In this document: positions 16,948 through 26,047 of the stretch, piece by piece | How the letters are laid out: each line of letters starts with the position of its first letter | Numbering within the stretch: the first letter of the stretch is position 1 | Assembly (NCBI RefSeq): GCF_041435335.1 | Contig: NZ_CP108430.1 | Coordinates: 2,480,001 to 2,544,000 of the forward strand | Length of the DNA: 64,000 nucleotides | Direction of reading: 5' to 3' | Source of the DNA: Streptomyces sp. NBC_01283 | GTDB lineage: Bacteria; Actinomycetota; Actinomycetes; Streptomycetales; Streptomycetaceae | Made by a program: the position numbers and the translations under genes | The notes under the pieces: model-generated | What the model was told of the DNA's origin: nothing | What the model saw: the letters and a program-made list of their open reading frames with translations, nothing else | The model's database searches: none

Positions 16948-17709
16948 ATGTTCTGGCTTCCGCTCCTTCTCGTGGCCTGGGTCGTGACGGGTCTGTCCTG
17001 CGCCCGGCTCTGCCTCACCGCGTACCGCACCGCCCGGCGCGGCGCGACCCCGGAGCTCCGCCATGAACTGACGCTCTACGAAGCCGCGTTCCTCTCCGGG
17101 GGCCCCGCACGCGTCACCGACCTCACCCTGGTGTCGATGGCCCGCACCCGGCGGCTGCTGCTCGCGCACACCGGCTGGGCGACGGTCGTCGACCCGGTGG
17201 GCGGCGACGACATGGAGCGGTCCGTGCTCGGCGCGATAGGCCCCGACGGGCAGTCGCCGATAGCGCCGGTGCGCCGGGCGGCGGCAGGCACCGACGCGAT
17301 GCGGGCCCTTGCCGACCGTCTCGTGGCGGCGGGGCTCGCCCTGCCGGACGGCACCTGGTCGGGGGTCGCAGGAGCGGTCCGGCAGGTGCGGGTGGCGGCG
17401 ACCGCGGTGGTCGCGCTGGGGGCCGTCGCCCTGCTGATGCCCGCCCAGGAGCCGCAGGGAGAGGTGCCGGTGGCGCTCTGGTTCGCGCTGCCCCTCGTCC
17501 TGAACGCGAGCTGCCTGGCCGTCGCCCGCTTCGAGATCCACCCCTACCCGCGCTGGGCCTCGCCCGCGGGACAGCTCCTGCTGAGCGCGCTCCCGGCGCG
17601 CGGTGGCTCCGACCTCACCGCCGTCGCCGTACGCGGCACCCGCGCCCTCGCCGATCCGGAACTGCGTGCGGCCTTCGCACACCGGGATGCGGCGCATCGG
17701 GGTCATTGA
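16948..17709 (+). CDS. TIGR04222-like membrane protein without Cys tail
   Basis: A 253-residue paralogue of 14920-15912. It shares the N-terminal span, the domain opening (LTLYEAAFLSGGPARVTDLT), paired membrane segments near 150-165 and 172-187, and a final ALADPELRAAF helix corresponding to the region just before the tail in the other copy. It stops there, with no Gly/Cys tail. The pair therefore contrasts a tailed and an untailed form. Function unknown; membrane-located. Confidence 0.72.
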   Translation: MFWLPLLLVAWVVTGLSCARLCLTAYRTARRGATPELRHELTLYEAAFLSGGPARVTDLTLVSMARTRRLLLAHTGWATVVDPVGGDDMERSVLGAIGPDGQSPIAPVRRAAAGTDAMRALADRLVAAGLALPDGTWSGVAGAVRQVRVAATAVVALGAVALLMPAQEPQGEVPVALWFALPLVLNASCLAVARFEIHPYPRWASPAGQLLLSALPARGGSDLTAVAVRGTRALADPELRAAFAHRDAAHRGH

Positions 17710-17806
17710 GCCGAATCCGGCGAGGCGGTGCTTTACTTCGCCTATTACCGAACGAATCATCCCTTTTGTTCGAGCAACACACGGCCGAATGAAGGGATGG
17801 AGAGCG

Positions 17807-19426
17807 ATGAGAGCAGCAGCCGCCCTCTACGGAACCGCCGGATCCTTGGTCCTGACCGCACTCGTCGCCGCTCCCACGGGAAGCGCGTCGGCGGCCGACG
17901 TCTTCCCCCACCCGGAGGTACAGGGCACCCAGGTCGCGGCCCAGCGCGCGCAGGCGGCCGGTGTCCGCTTCGGCGCCTGCCCCGCGGCGGAGAACCTGCC
18001 CCCGTCGATCAAATGCGGCACGGTCTCGGTGCCGCTGGACTACGCCCACCCGAACGGCAGGCAGATCAAGCTGACCGTCAGCCGCACCAAGGCCACCGAG
18101 CGGGCCGAACCGAGGCGGGGCAAGGCCGTCAAGCGGCAGGGCGCCCTCGTGTTCAACCCGGGCGGTCCCGGCGGGTCCGGCATGTACTTCCCGATGGTCG
18201 GCATGCTCCCCGAGTGGAAACGCATCGCGGCGGCGTACGACCTCGTCGGCTACGCCCCGCGCGGTGTCGGGCGCTCGGCGCCGATCTCCTGCCAGGACCC
18301 CAAGGAGTTCGTCAAGGCCCCGACGCAGGCGCCGACCCACCCCGACACGGCGTACAAGCTGGAGCGCGTGAAGCAGGCGAAGGCGTATGCGGAGGGCTGC
18401 GTCAAGCGCTCCGGGAAAGCCGTGCGGCACTACACGAGCCTGAACAACGCCCGTGACCTGGATGTGCTGCGGGCGGCACTCGGCGAGAAGAAGCTGACCT
18501 TCATGGGCGCCTCGTACGGCACCTACTTCGGCGCCGTGTACGCGACGCTCTTCCCCACGCACGTGCGCCGCATGGTCTTCGACTCGGCGGTCAACCCCGA
18601 CCCCGCGCAGATCTGGTACGGCAACAACCTCGACCAGTCCGCGGCCTTCGAGCACCGCTGGGGCGACTTCCGCACGTGGGTGGCCAAGCACGACAAGGCG
18701 TACCACCTGGGCAAGACGCCCGAAGCGGTCCTCCGGAGCTACGAGAAGGTGCGCGACCAGCTCGCGGCCAAGCCCGCGGGCGGCAAGGTCGGCCCCGGCC
18801 AGCTGCAGTCCGCGTACCTCCAGGCCGGGTACTACGACGACTACTGGCCGGCGCGTGCCTCGGCGCTCTCGGCGTACGTGAAGGGCAACCCGAAGCCGCT
18901 GATCGAGCAGGCCGCGCCCGAGCCGAAGGCGGCCAAGGAGCAGGAGAACGGCAACGCCGTCTACACCGCCGTCGAGTGCAATGACGCGGCCTGGCCGACG
19001 GACTTCAGGACCTGGAACCGCGACAACTCACGCCTCGCGCGCGTCGCCCCCTTCGAGACCTGGGACAACGCCTGGATGAACCTGCCGTGCGCCTACTGGC
19101 CCGAGGCCCGGCAGCAGCCCCTGGACGTCCGCACCGCGGAGGGCGAGCTTCCGCCGACGCTGATCCTGGCCGCCGAGCGGGACGCGGCGACCCCGTACGC
19201 GGGCGCCGAGGAGCTGAACCGCAGGCTGGGCGGTTCGGTCCTGGTGACCGAGCGGGACGCGGGCACCCATGGCATCGGTGCAGGACCCAACAAGTGCGTC
19301 AACGGCCACATGGAGGCCTACCTCCTGGAGGGCAGGCTCCCCGTGCGGCGCGCGGCGTGCGCACCGCACAAGGAGCCCGAGCCGCAGACCGGCAAGCGGG
19401 CGGCGGCTCTCCCCAGGGAGCTCTAG
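17807..19426 (+). CDS. Secreted tripeptidyl aminopeptidase, alpha/beta-hydrolase (S33)
   Basis: A 539-residue exported hydrolase. ATG 17807 is preferred because AAGGGA lies nine bases upstream and it opens directly into a signal peptide (MRAAAALYG, cleavage near SASA-AD). The oxyanion region is FNPGGPGGSG, the nucleophile elbow GASYGT, the acid in AAERDA and the His in DAGTHGIG, all in the order of the Streptomyces Tap/SlpD family. These cut tripeptides from protein N-termini outside the cell. The gene stands alone, downstream of the TIGR04222 pair and ahead of a convergent RNHCP gene. Confidence 0.88.
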   Translation: MRAAAALYGTAGSLVLTALVAAPTGSASAADVFPHPEVQGTQVAAQRAQAAGVRFGACPAAENLPPSIKCGTVSVPLDYAHPNGRQIKLTVSRTKATERAEPRRGKAVKRQGALVFNPGGPGGSGMYFPMVGMLPEWKRIAAAYDLVGYAPRGVGRSAPISCQDPKEFVKAPTQAPTHPDTAYKLERVKQAKAYAEGCVKRSGKAVRHYTSLNNARDLDVLRAALGEKKLTFMGASYGTYFGAVYATLFPTHVRRMVFDSAVNPDPAQIWYGNNLDQSAAFEHRWGDFRTWVAKHDKAYHLGKTPEAVLRSYEKVRDQLAAKPAGGKVGPGQLQSAYLQAGYYDDYWPARASALSAYVKGNPKPLIEQAAPEPKAAKEQENGNAVYTAVECNDAAWPTDFRTWNRDNSRLARVAPFETWDNAWMNLPCAYWPEARQQPLDVRTAEGELPPTLILAAERDAATPYAGAEELNRRLGGSVLVTERDAGTHGIGAGPNKCVNGHMEAYLLEGRLPVRRAACAPHKEPEPQTGKRAAALPREL

Positions 19427-19430
19427 GGCG

Positions 19431-19805
19431 TCACAGCGCGCCGAGCCGCTCCAGCGGGAACGGCGGCTGGGCGAGCGGGCGCACCGCGAGCCGGGTCAGC
19501 GGCAGGGCGTTGTCGTCGCCCGCCGTGCGGTTGGCGTGCAGGACGCCGCAGTGAGTACAGCGATGGACGAGGACCCATTCGCCGTCTCCTCGTACGGAGA
19601 TGGCGAGGGGTTCCATCCTGGCGCCGCAGTCCGCGTCCCGGTCGCCCGGAGTGTCGTCGAGGTGTCGGCTCCACAGGCAGTTGGGACAGTGGTTGCGGTG
19701 GTCGGTGCCGGGGGCGGTCATCGAGACGTCGAGACCGCACTGCAGGCAGCGGAAGGACTGGGCGCGCGCTTCAGTGCGGGCCCGCCGAGAGGTGTTGCGG
19801 GACAT
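19431..19805 (-). CDS. RNHCP-domain zinc-finger protein
   Basis: A 124-residue protein from ATG 19805, with GGAG eleven bases upstream. It has the defining signature: FRCLQCGLDV, then RNHCPNCLWSRHLD and PGDRDADCGARMEP, followed by a fourth knuckle HRCTHCG. These Cys pairs should bind zinc. The name comes from the RNHCP motif. Function is unknown; family members are small cytoplasmic proteins of actinobacteria and some others. Its stop is four bases from the convergent aminopeptidase stop. Confidence 0.85.
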   Translation of the reverse strand: MSRNTSRRARTEARAQSFRCLQCGLDVSMTAPGTDHRNHCPNCLWSRHLDDTPGDRDADCGARMEPLAISVRGDGEWVLVHRCTHCGVLHANRTAGDDNALPLTRLAVRPLAQPPFPLERLGAL

Positions 19806-19926
19806 GGTGGGAGTGACTCCAGTGCGTCGCGGAATGGGCTGACTTCGAGCTGATCCGCGGGGCCCTGGGCATACACGCACCGTCTTTCGTTCTCGGGTTC
19901 GACTTCTCGGGTTCGGCCTCTCGATG

Positions 19927-19987
19927 AAAACGCGCACCGGGCGGGCGCGGCAACCGAATTACGGCTGCCGCACCCGCCCGGTGCGTG
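19927..19987 (-). terminator. Strong rho-independent terminator of the hemG-hemQ transcript
   Basis: Arms at 19931-19956 and 19962-19987 form a stem of about 26 base pairs (with G-U pairs) around a five-base AATTA loop. On the minus strand the stem is followed by TTTT. It begins 12 bases after the hemQ stop and separates it from the RNHCP gene. Confidence 0.85.
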
Positions 19988-19999
19988 CGACGGAGAGGG

Positions 20000-20719
20000 T
20001 TACGCCAGGCCCGCCACGAGCTCGGCCACCGACTTGCGGCGGCCGGTGTAGAACGGGACCTCTTCGCGGACGTGCATGCGGGCCTCGGAGGCGCGCAGGT
20101 GCCGCATGAGGTCGACGATGCGGTACAGCTCGTCCGCCTCGAAGGCGAGCAGCCACTCGTAGTCGCCGAGCGAGAAGGAGGCGACCGTGTTGGCGCGCAC
20201 GTCGGGGTAGCCGCGGGCCATCATGCCGTGGTCCTTGAGCATGCGGCGACGGTCCTCGTCGGGCAGGAGGTACCAGTCGTAGGAGCGCACGAAGGGGTAG
20301 ACGCTGATGTAGTTGCGCGGCGTCTCGTCGGCCAGGAAGGCCGGGATGTGCGACTTGTTGAACTCGGCGGGGCGGTGCAGCGCCATGTTCGACCAGACCG
20401 GCTCCAGGGCGCGGCCGAGCTTCGTGCGGCGGAAGAGGTTGTAGGCCTCCTGCAGCTCGTCGGCGGTCTCGGCGTGCCACCAGATCATGACGTCGGCGTC
20501 GGCGCGCAGGCCCGACACGTCGTACGTGCCGCGGACGGTGATGTCCTTGGCGGCGAGCTGGTCGAAGAGCTCCTGGACCTCGTCGGCGTAGCCGGCGCGG
20601 TCCTCGGGGAGCAGGTCGCGCAGCTTGAAGACGGACCACAGCGTGTAGCGGATGACCTCGTTGAGGTCCTTGGCCTTCTTGCCCGCGTTCGGGCTCTTGG
20701 CGGGGGCGTCGTCACTCAT
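20000..20719 (-). CDS. hemQ: Coproheme decarboxylase (chlorite dismutase family)
   Basis: A 239-residue HemQ, the last enzyme of the coproporphyrin-dependent haem route, which converts coproheme to haem b by two oxidative decarboxylations. Start ATG 20719 (MSDDAPAK), four bases after the hemG stop. Typical family sequence includes [16 protein letters not shown], the Tyr-containing [12 protein letters not shown] (this Tyr is the catalytic one in HemQ) and [20 protein letters not shown]. In operon with hemG and ended by the strong hairpin at 19927-19987. Confidence 0.93.
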   Translation of the reverse strand: MSDDAPAKSPNAGKKAKDLNEVIRYTLWSVFKLRDLLPEDRAGYADEVQELFDQLAAKDITVRGTYDVSGLRADADVMIWWHAETADELQEAYNLFRRTKLGRALEPVWSNMALHRPAEFNKSHIPAFLADETPRNYISVYPFVRSYDWYLLPDEDRRRMLKDHGMMARGYPDVRANTVASFSLGDYEWLLAFEADELYRIVDLMRHLRASEARMHVREEVPFYTGRRKSVAELVAGLA

Positions 20720-20723
20720 GGCC

Positions 20724-22184
20724 CTATTCTCCTCCGCCGCCGTGCAGGCTCTGCACCGGGTTGGCGGTGAGCTCCTGCACACCGGCCAGGTCGCCGCCCA
20801 GCTGGTCGACGGCCGCGTAGGCGCTCGCGATGCAGGCGGGGATGCCCACGCCGTCGTACGCCGCTCCGCACACGGCGAGGCCCGGCAGCTTGCTCACGTG
20901 CTCGCGGACGCGGGCCACGCGCGCGTGGTGGCCGACGGGATACTGCGGCAGGCCGTCGTGCCAGCGTGTGACGCGGGTGGCGACGGGTGCGGCGTCCAGG
21001 CCGGTGGCCGCGCGCAGGTCGCGCCGGGAGAGCTCGATGAGCTCGTCGTCGTCACGCTTCAGGATCTCCGTCTCGCCGTACCGCCCCACCGACGTGCGCA
21101 GAACCAGCAGGTCAGGGTCTTCCTCGGCGATCCAGCCCCACTTGCGCGAGGCGAAGGTGGACGCCTTGATGGTGTGCCCGTCGACGGGCGGCACGAGAAA
21201 ACCGCTGCCTTCAGGGAGGTCGGTTTCGCCGCGGCGGTACGCGAGAGTCATCAGGGCCATGGAGGCGTACTCGACGCCTGCGAGCTCGGCCGCGGCGGCG
21301 GGGGCCTCGACGCCGAGCAGCGCGGCGGCGGCGTAGGCGGGCAGGGCGACGACGACGGCGTCCGCCTCCAGGCACCAGTCCTCGACGTACACCTCCCAGC
21401 CCTCCTCGGTCCTGCGCAGGCCGTGGGCCTTGGAGTTCAGCAGGATCTCCCCACCCCGCGCGCGTACCGACTCCGCGACGGCGAGCGGCAGTTGGCCGAC
21501 GCCGCCCTCGATGCCCATGAAGACGGGCCCGGTCTGCTGGTTCCGCGCGGCGCGGGCCTGGATGGCGCGGACGCCCTCCGTGAGGGAGTCGTGCGTGCGG
21601 GCGGCCTCGAAGAGCTGCGGGACGGCCGAGCGCATCGAGATGCGGTACGCGTCGCCCGCGTACACACCGCCGAGGAGCGGCTCCACGAGGCGGTCGACGA
21701 CCTCGCGGCCGAGGCGCGCGGCCACGTACTCACCGACCGCGACGTCGTCCCCGACCTCGGTGGGCGGCAGTTCCCGGTCCCGCTCGATGCGCCGCAGGCC
21801 CTCGTCGGAGAGCACTCCGGAGAGGGCGGACGCGTCGCCGGGCACGCCCATGACGTGGCCCTTGGGCATCGGGCGCAGGGCCCCGCGGGTCCAGATCGCG
21901 GCGGTCGCCGTGGCGGGCGGCTGCAGCCGGTCGGCGAGACCCACCTCGCGGGCGAGCGCGACGGCCTCCGGGCGGCGGGCCAGCATCGACTCGGCGCCGA
22001 GGTCGACGCGGACGCCCTCGATCTCGCCGGGGAGCAGCTTGCCGCCGAGCCGGCCGGAGGCTTCCAGGACGGTCACGCGGGCGCCGGTGCCGAGCAATCG
22101 GTGGGCGGCGGCCAGTCCGGCGATCCCGCCCCCGATGACCACGACATGACCCGTCCGACCCGTACCTGTGTCCGTTTCGCGCAT
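20724..22184 (-). CDS. hemG: Coproporphyrinogen III / protoporphyrinogen oxidase (FAD)
   Basis: A 486-residue flavoprotein of the HemY/CgoX type. The N-terminal FAD motif is [17 protein letters not shown] with the E of [11 protein letters not shown]; the C-terminal FAD motif is [20 protein letters not shown]. In Gram-positive bacteria this enzyme oxidises coproporphyrinogen III to coproporphyrin III, feeding the route that hemQ completes. It is the first gene of the hemG-hemQ operon and is divergent from the DUF4349 lipoprotein gene. The symbol hemG follows usual actinobacterial usage; hemY or cgoX would be equivalent. Confidence 0.92.
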   Translation of the reverse strand: MRETDTGTGRTGHVVVIGGGIAGLAAAHRLLGTGARVTVLEASGRLGGKLLPGEIEGVRVDLGAESMLARRPEAVALAREVGLADRLQPPATATAAIWTRGALRPMPKGHVMGVPGDASALSGVLSDEGLRRIERDRELPPTEVGDDVAVGEYVAARLGREVVDRLVEPLLGGVYAGDAYRISMRSAVPQLFEAARTHDSLTEGVRAIQARAARNQQTGPVFMGIEGGVGQLPLAVAESVRARGGEILLNSKAHGLRRTEEGWEVYVEDWCLEADAVVVALPAYAAAALLGVEAPAAAAELAGVEYASMALMTLAYRRGETDLPEGSGFLVPPVDGHTIKASTFASRKWGWIAEEDPDLLVLRTSVGRYGETEILKRDDDELIELSRRDLRAATGLDAAPVATRVTRWHDGLPQYPVGHHARVARVREHVSKLPGLAVCGAAYDGVGIPACIASAYAAVDQLGGDLAGVQELTANPVQSLHGGGGE

Positions 22185-22310
22185 GCCCCCACTCTACGAG
22201 CAGGGCGAGTCCCGACCGTGACCCCATCGGGACCGGTCGGCAACCATCGTTCCGCCCCTCCCCTGCGTCAAAGGAGCATCAGTCACCACGATCCTCGGGG
22301 GTACGTCGAG

Positions 22311-23270
22311 ATGCACGCGTCCAGCACGTCAAGGCACCGCACGGTCCAGGCGCTCTTCGCCCTGCTGCTCGCCGCGGCCCTCGCGCTCACCGGGTGCAGC
22401 GCGGGCGGCGCCAGCAGTGACAGCGACAAGGCGGCGGGCGGCACCGCCCGGGAGGGCGGCGCCGCCGACTCCGACGGCAAGGGGGTGGCCGGGGGCGGCG
22501 CGGCGGACAAGTCCGGCCGGAAGGAGCCGCCCAAGCTCATCGGCACGCACATCATCCGCACCGCCACCCTGACCGTCCGCGTCAAGGACGTGCCGAAGGC
22601 CCTGGACGAGGCGCGCGCGGTGGCCGCCGACGCGGGCGGTGTCGTCGGCGACGAGACCACCGGCCGCGACGGGCGCGGCCACGAGCGCTCCCGCATCGTG
22701 CTGCGCGTCCCGCAGGACCGTTACGACGAGGTGCTCACGTCCCTGGAGGGCACGGGCAAGCTGATCGAGCGCAAGGCCAAGGCGCAGGACGTCACCGACC
22801 AGGTCGTCGACGTGGAGAGCCGCGTCAAGTCGCAGCGGGCGAGCGTGGCGCGGGTGCGGGAGCTGATGGACAGGGCGACCAAGCTGAGCGATGTCGTCAC
22901 CCTGGAAGGCGAGTTGAGCACCCGTCAGTCGGAGCTGGAGGCGCTGCTCGCCCAGCGGTCCTCGCTCAAGGACCGTACGAGCATGTCCACCATCACGCTC
23001 TCGCTCAGCGAGACGGCGGCGAAGAAGGCGGACGCGGACGACGACGACCCCACGTTCCTGGACGCGCTGTCCGGCGGCTGGAGCGCCTTCGTGACGATGC
23101 TGCGGTGGCTGGCGGTCGTGCTCGGCGCGATGCTGCCGTTCGCGGCGGTGGCCGTGCTGCTGTTCCTGCTGTGGCAGCGCCTGGTGCGGCCCAGGCTGCC
23201 GCGTCGGCCTGCCGTGGCGGCGGCCCCGGTGGCTCCGGCCGCACCGGCGCGCGAAGGCGACGAAGGCTAG
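22311..23270 (+). CDS. DUF4349 lipoprotein with C-terminal membrane span
   Basis: A 319-residue surface protein. The signal ends in the lipobox ALTGCS (Cys24). A Gly/Ala/Asp linker leads to the DUF4349 domain (about 78-245), which contains a helical region likely to form a coiled coil (KAQDVTDQVVDVESRVKSQR, continuing to LEALLAQRSSLKD). A transmembrane segment (about 260-288) and a short basic/Ala-Pro tail follow. A lipid anchor plus a span would tether both ends. GGGGG about ten bases before the ATG is the only ribosome binding candidate. Function unknown. Confidence 0.82.
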   Translation: MHASSTSRHRTVQALFALLLAAALALTGCSAGGASSDSDKAAGGTAREGGAADSDGKGVAGGGAADKSGRKEPPKLIGTHIIRTATLTVRVKDVPKALDEARAVAADAGGVVGDETTGRDGRGHERSRIVLRVPQDRYDEVLTSLEGTGKLIERKAKAQDVTDQVVDVESRVKSQRASVARVRELMDRATKLSDVVTLEGELSTRQSELEALLAQRSSLKDRTSMSTITLSLSETAAKKADADDDDPTFLDALSGGWSAFVTMLRWLAVVLGAMLPFAAVAVLLFLLWQRLVRPRLPRRPAVAAAPVAPAAPAREGDEG

Positions 23271-23307
23271 GAGGCCGTCAACTGCCTCCGCGTCGTAGCG
23301 TGTCCGT

Positions 23308-24690
23308 ATGAGTAGCGCGAGAGAGCGACTTGTCGTCATCGGGGGCGACGCGGCGGGCATGTCCGCCGCGTCCCAGGCACGCAGGCTCAAGGGCCCTGAC
23401 GAGCTGGAGATCGTCGCGTTCGAGCGCGGCCACTTCACCTCGTACTCGGCCTGCGGCATCCCTTACTGGGTCGGCGGCGACGTCCCCTCGCGGGACGAGC
23501 TGATCGCGCGTTCGCCCGAGGAGCACCGGGCCCGCGACATCGACCTGCGGATGCGCACGGAGGTCATGGAGATCGACGCCGAGGGCGGCCGGGTCCGCAC
23601 CCGGGACCTGGAATCCGGCGAGGAGTCCTGGACGTCGTACGACAAGCTCGTGATCGGCACCGGCGCCCGGCCGGTCCGCCCGTCCCTGCCCGGCATCGAC
23701 GCCCCCGGCGTGCACGGCGTGCAGACCCTGGACGACGGCCAGGCGCTCCTGGACACGCTGGCGGGCACGGAGGGCCGCAGGGCGGTCGTCATCGGCGCGG
23801 GCTACATCGGCGTCGAGATGGCCGAGGCCCTGATCCAGCGCCGCTACGAGGTCACGGTCGTCAACCGCGGCACGGAGCCGATGTCGACGCTCGACCCGGA
23901 CATGGGCCGCCTCGTCCATGACGCGATGTCCGGCATGGGCATCGAGATGGTGAACGGCGCCGAGGTCACCAAGATCCTCACCGGTGACGACGGCCGGGTC
24001 AGGGCGGTGGCCACCGAGGACGCGGAGTATCCGGCGGACGTGGTGGTGCTCGGCATCGGCGTGCGCCCCGAGGCGGAGCTGGCCCGCGCGGCGGGTCTGC
24101 CGCTCGGCGAGTACGGCGGGCTGCTCACGGATCTCGCGATGCGGGTGCGGGGCCACGAGAACATCTGGGCGGGCGGCGACTGCGTCGAGGTCCTCGACCT
24201 CGTCTCGGGCCGCGAGCGCCACATCGCGCTCGGCACGCACGCCAACAAGCACGGCCAGGTCATCGGCTCGAACGTGGGCGGCAGTTACGCGACCTTCCCC
24301 GGCGTCGTCGGCACGGCGGTCAGCAAGGTCTGCGACCTGGAGATCGCCCGTACGGGGCTGCGCGAGAAGGAGGCGCGGGCGGCCGGCCTGCGGTTCGTGT
24401 CGGTCACCATCGAGTCGACGAGCCGCGCGGGCTACTACCCGGGGGCGGCCGTGATGACGGTGAAGATGCTCGCCGAGCGCCTCACGGGACGGCTGCTCGG
24501 CGTCCAGATCGTCGGCCGCGAGGGCGCGGGCAAGCGCGTCGACATCGCCGCCGTGGCCCTGACGGCCCGGATGACGGTGGACCAGATGACGGCGCTCGAC
24601 CTCGGCTACGCGCCGCCGTTCTCGCCGGTGTGGGACCCGGTCCTGGTGGCGGCACGCAAGGCGGTCGCGGCGGTGCGGTCGGCGGGTTAG
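23308..24690 (+). CDS. CoA-disulfide reductase-like FAD-dependent oxidoreductase
   Basis: A 460-residue pyridine nucleotide-disulfide oxidoreductase. FAD motif VVIGGDAAGMSAASQARR at the N-terminus; single active-site Cys49 in SYSACGIPYW, as in CoA-disulfide reductases and NADH oxidases/peroxidases; NADH motif VVIGAGYIGVEMAEAL near residue 165; second FAD motif IWAGGDCVE; C-terminal dimerisation domain with TSRAGYYPGA and GYAPPFSPVWDP. It likely reduces CoA disulfide or a related low-molecular-weight disulfide in the cytoplasm. Convergent with hemE. Confidence 0.85.
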   Translation: MSSARERLVVIGGDAAGMSAASQARRLKGPDELEIVAFERGHFTSYSACGIPYWVGGDVPSRDELIARSPEEHRARDIDLRMRTEVMEIDAEGGRVRTRDLESGEESWTSYDKLVIGTGARPVRPSLPGIDAPGVHGVQTLDDGQALLDTLAGTEGRRAVVIGAGYIGVEMAEALIQRRYEVTVVNRGTEPMSTLDPDMGRLVHDAMSGMGIEMVNGAEVTKILTGDDGRVRAVATEDAEYPADVVVLGIGVRPEAELARAAGLPLGEYGGLLTDLAMRVRGHENIWAGGDCVEVLDLVSGRERHIALGTHANKHGQVIGSNVGGSYATFPGVVGTAVSKVCDLEIARTGLREKEARAAGLRFVSVTIESTSRAGYYPGAAVMTVKMLAERLTGRLLGVQIVGREGAGKRVDIAAVALTARMTVDQMTALDLGYAPPFSPVWDPVLVAARKAVAAVRSAG

Positions 24691-24721
24691 GCCCGCTCCG
24701 CTCCACCGCGTCGTCGTGGCT

Positions 24722-24806
24722 CCGGCGGCCGGACCGGACTCCGCCCCAGGACCCCAGGACTCGAGAAACTCACCGGTCCCGGTCGAGAACGGGTCCGGTC
24801 CGCCGC
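24722..24806. terminator. Weak candidate hairpin between convergent genes
   Basis: Arms near 24724-24739 and 24791-24806 pair over about 15 bases with one bulge, but the loop is about 50 bases and no T-run follows. It lies between the convergent oxidoreductase and hemE genes. Confidence 0.25.
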
Positions 24807-24857
24807 CTCACCCGTCACATTCAGGCGAGATTTTCAGCCAACTACGAAACGACTTCG

Positions 24858-25925
24858 TCAGCGTGCGGTCCGTGTGTGGACATGCTCCACGAGCCGCGTC
24901 AGCGCGTCGGGATCCGTGGTCGGCAGGACACCGTGACCGAGGTTGAAGATGTGCCCCTCCAGCCCGGCGGCGGCGTCCAGGACCTCGTCCGTCTTGGTCT
25001 CGACCGCCTCCCGCGTGGAGAAGAGGACCGCCGGGTCGAGGTTGCCCTGCAGCGCCTTGCCGGGGCCCACGCGCCGGACGGCCTCGTCCATGGGGACGCG
25101 CCAGTCGACGCCCATCACGTCGGCGCCCGCCTCGCCCATCAGACCGAGCAGTTCGCCCGTGCCGACACCGAAGTGGATGCGCGGCACCCCGTACGGGGCC
25201 ACGGCCTCGAAGACCTTCTGCGACGCGGGCATCACGGAGCGCCGGTAGTCGGCGGGAGCCAGCGCGCCCACCCACGAGTCGAAGAGCTGCACGGCGCTCG
25301 CGCCCGCCTCGATCTGCACCTTGAGGAAGGCGCCGGTGATCTCCGCGAGCCGGTCGAGCAGATCCGCCCAGAGCTGCGGGTCGCCGTACATGAGCGCCTT
25401 GGTGTGCTCGTGATTACGGCTCGGACCGCCCTCGACCAGGTAACTCGCGAGAGTGAAAGGTGCCCCGGCGAATCCGATGAGCGGGGTCGACCCCAGCTCG
25501 GCCGTCAGCATGCCGATCGCCTGCGTCACGTAACTGACGTCGTCCGGCGTCAGGTCCCGCAGCTGGGCGAGGTCGGCACGCGAGCGGATGGGGTTGGCGA
25601 CGACCGGGCCGATGCCCGGCTTGATGTCCAGGTCGATGCCGATGGCCTTGAGGGGCACCACGATGTCGCTGAAGTAGATCGCGGCGTCGACCTTGTGGCG
25701 GCGCACCGGCTGCAGCGTGATCTCCGTGACCAGCTCCGGCATCATGCAGGACTCCAGCATGGCCGTGCCCTCACGGACCTTGCGGTACTCGGGAAGTGAG
25801 CGCCCCGCCTGCCGCATGAACCAGACCGGCGTGTGCGGCACGGGCTCGCGCCTGCAGGCCTTCATGAAAGCGGAGTCGTACGTCGCTGCGTTCTGGTGGC
25901 CCGCGGGGCTGTTGTTGGCGCTCAC
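24858..25925 (-). CDS. hemE: Uroporphyrinogen decarboxylase
   Basis: A 355-residue cytoplasmic enzyme that decarboxylates uroporphyrinogen III to coproporphyrinogen III. Hallmarks: PVWFMRQAGRSLPEYR (substrate-binding Arg), YFSDIVVPLKAIG (catalytic Asp), GFAGAPFTLASYLVEGG and the C-terminal FNLGHGVLPTTDP. The GTG at 25925 (MSANNSP) is preferred by comparison with remembered Streptomyces HemE; a GTG at 25973 is also in frame. It works upstream of hemG and hemQ, which lie on the same strand about 2.7 kb away. Divergent from the DUF3000 gene. Confidence 0.95.
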   Translation of the reverse strand: MSANNSPAGHQNAATYDSAFMKACRREPVPHTPVWFMRQAGRSLPEYRKVREGTAMLESCMMPELVTEITLQPVRRHKVDAAIYFSDIVVPLKAIGIDLDIKPGIGPVVANPIRSRADLAQLRDLTPDDVSYVTQAIGMLTAELGSTPLIGFAGAPFTLASYLVEGGPSRNHEHTKALMYGDPQLWADLLDRLAEITGAFLKVQIEAGASAVQLFDSWVGALAPADYRRSVMPASQKVFEAVAPYGVPRIHFGVGTGELLGLMGEAGADVMGVDWRVPMDEAVRRVGPGKALQGNLDPAVLFSTREAVETKTDEVLDAAAGLEGHIFNLGHGVLPTTDPDALTRLVEHVHTRTAR

Positions 25926-26047
25926 GTCTGAAAGTCTCGCACGGGCGCCCGCGCCGCCTGTCCCGAGGGACACCCTGGCTTGACCGGGCCCCCTCTCACG
26001 GGTGTCTCTCCCTGCGCGAAGCCGCCGTTCCCCTTAATCTTCCCCGC

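Noticed and set aside
24691..24857. Strong terminator between the CoA-disulfide reductase-like gene and hemE
   Set aside because: The only pairing arms have a bulge and a loop of about 50 bases; kept only as a low-confidence site.
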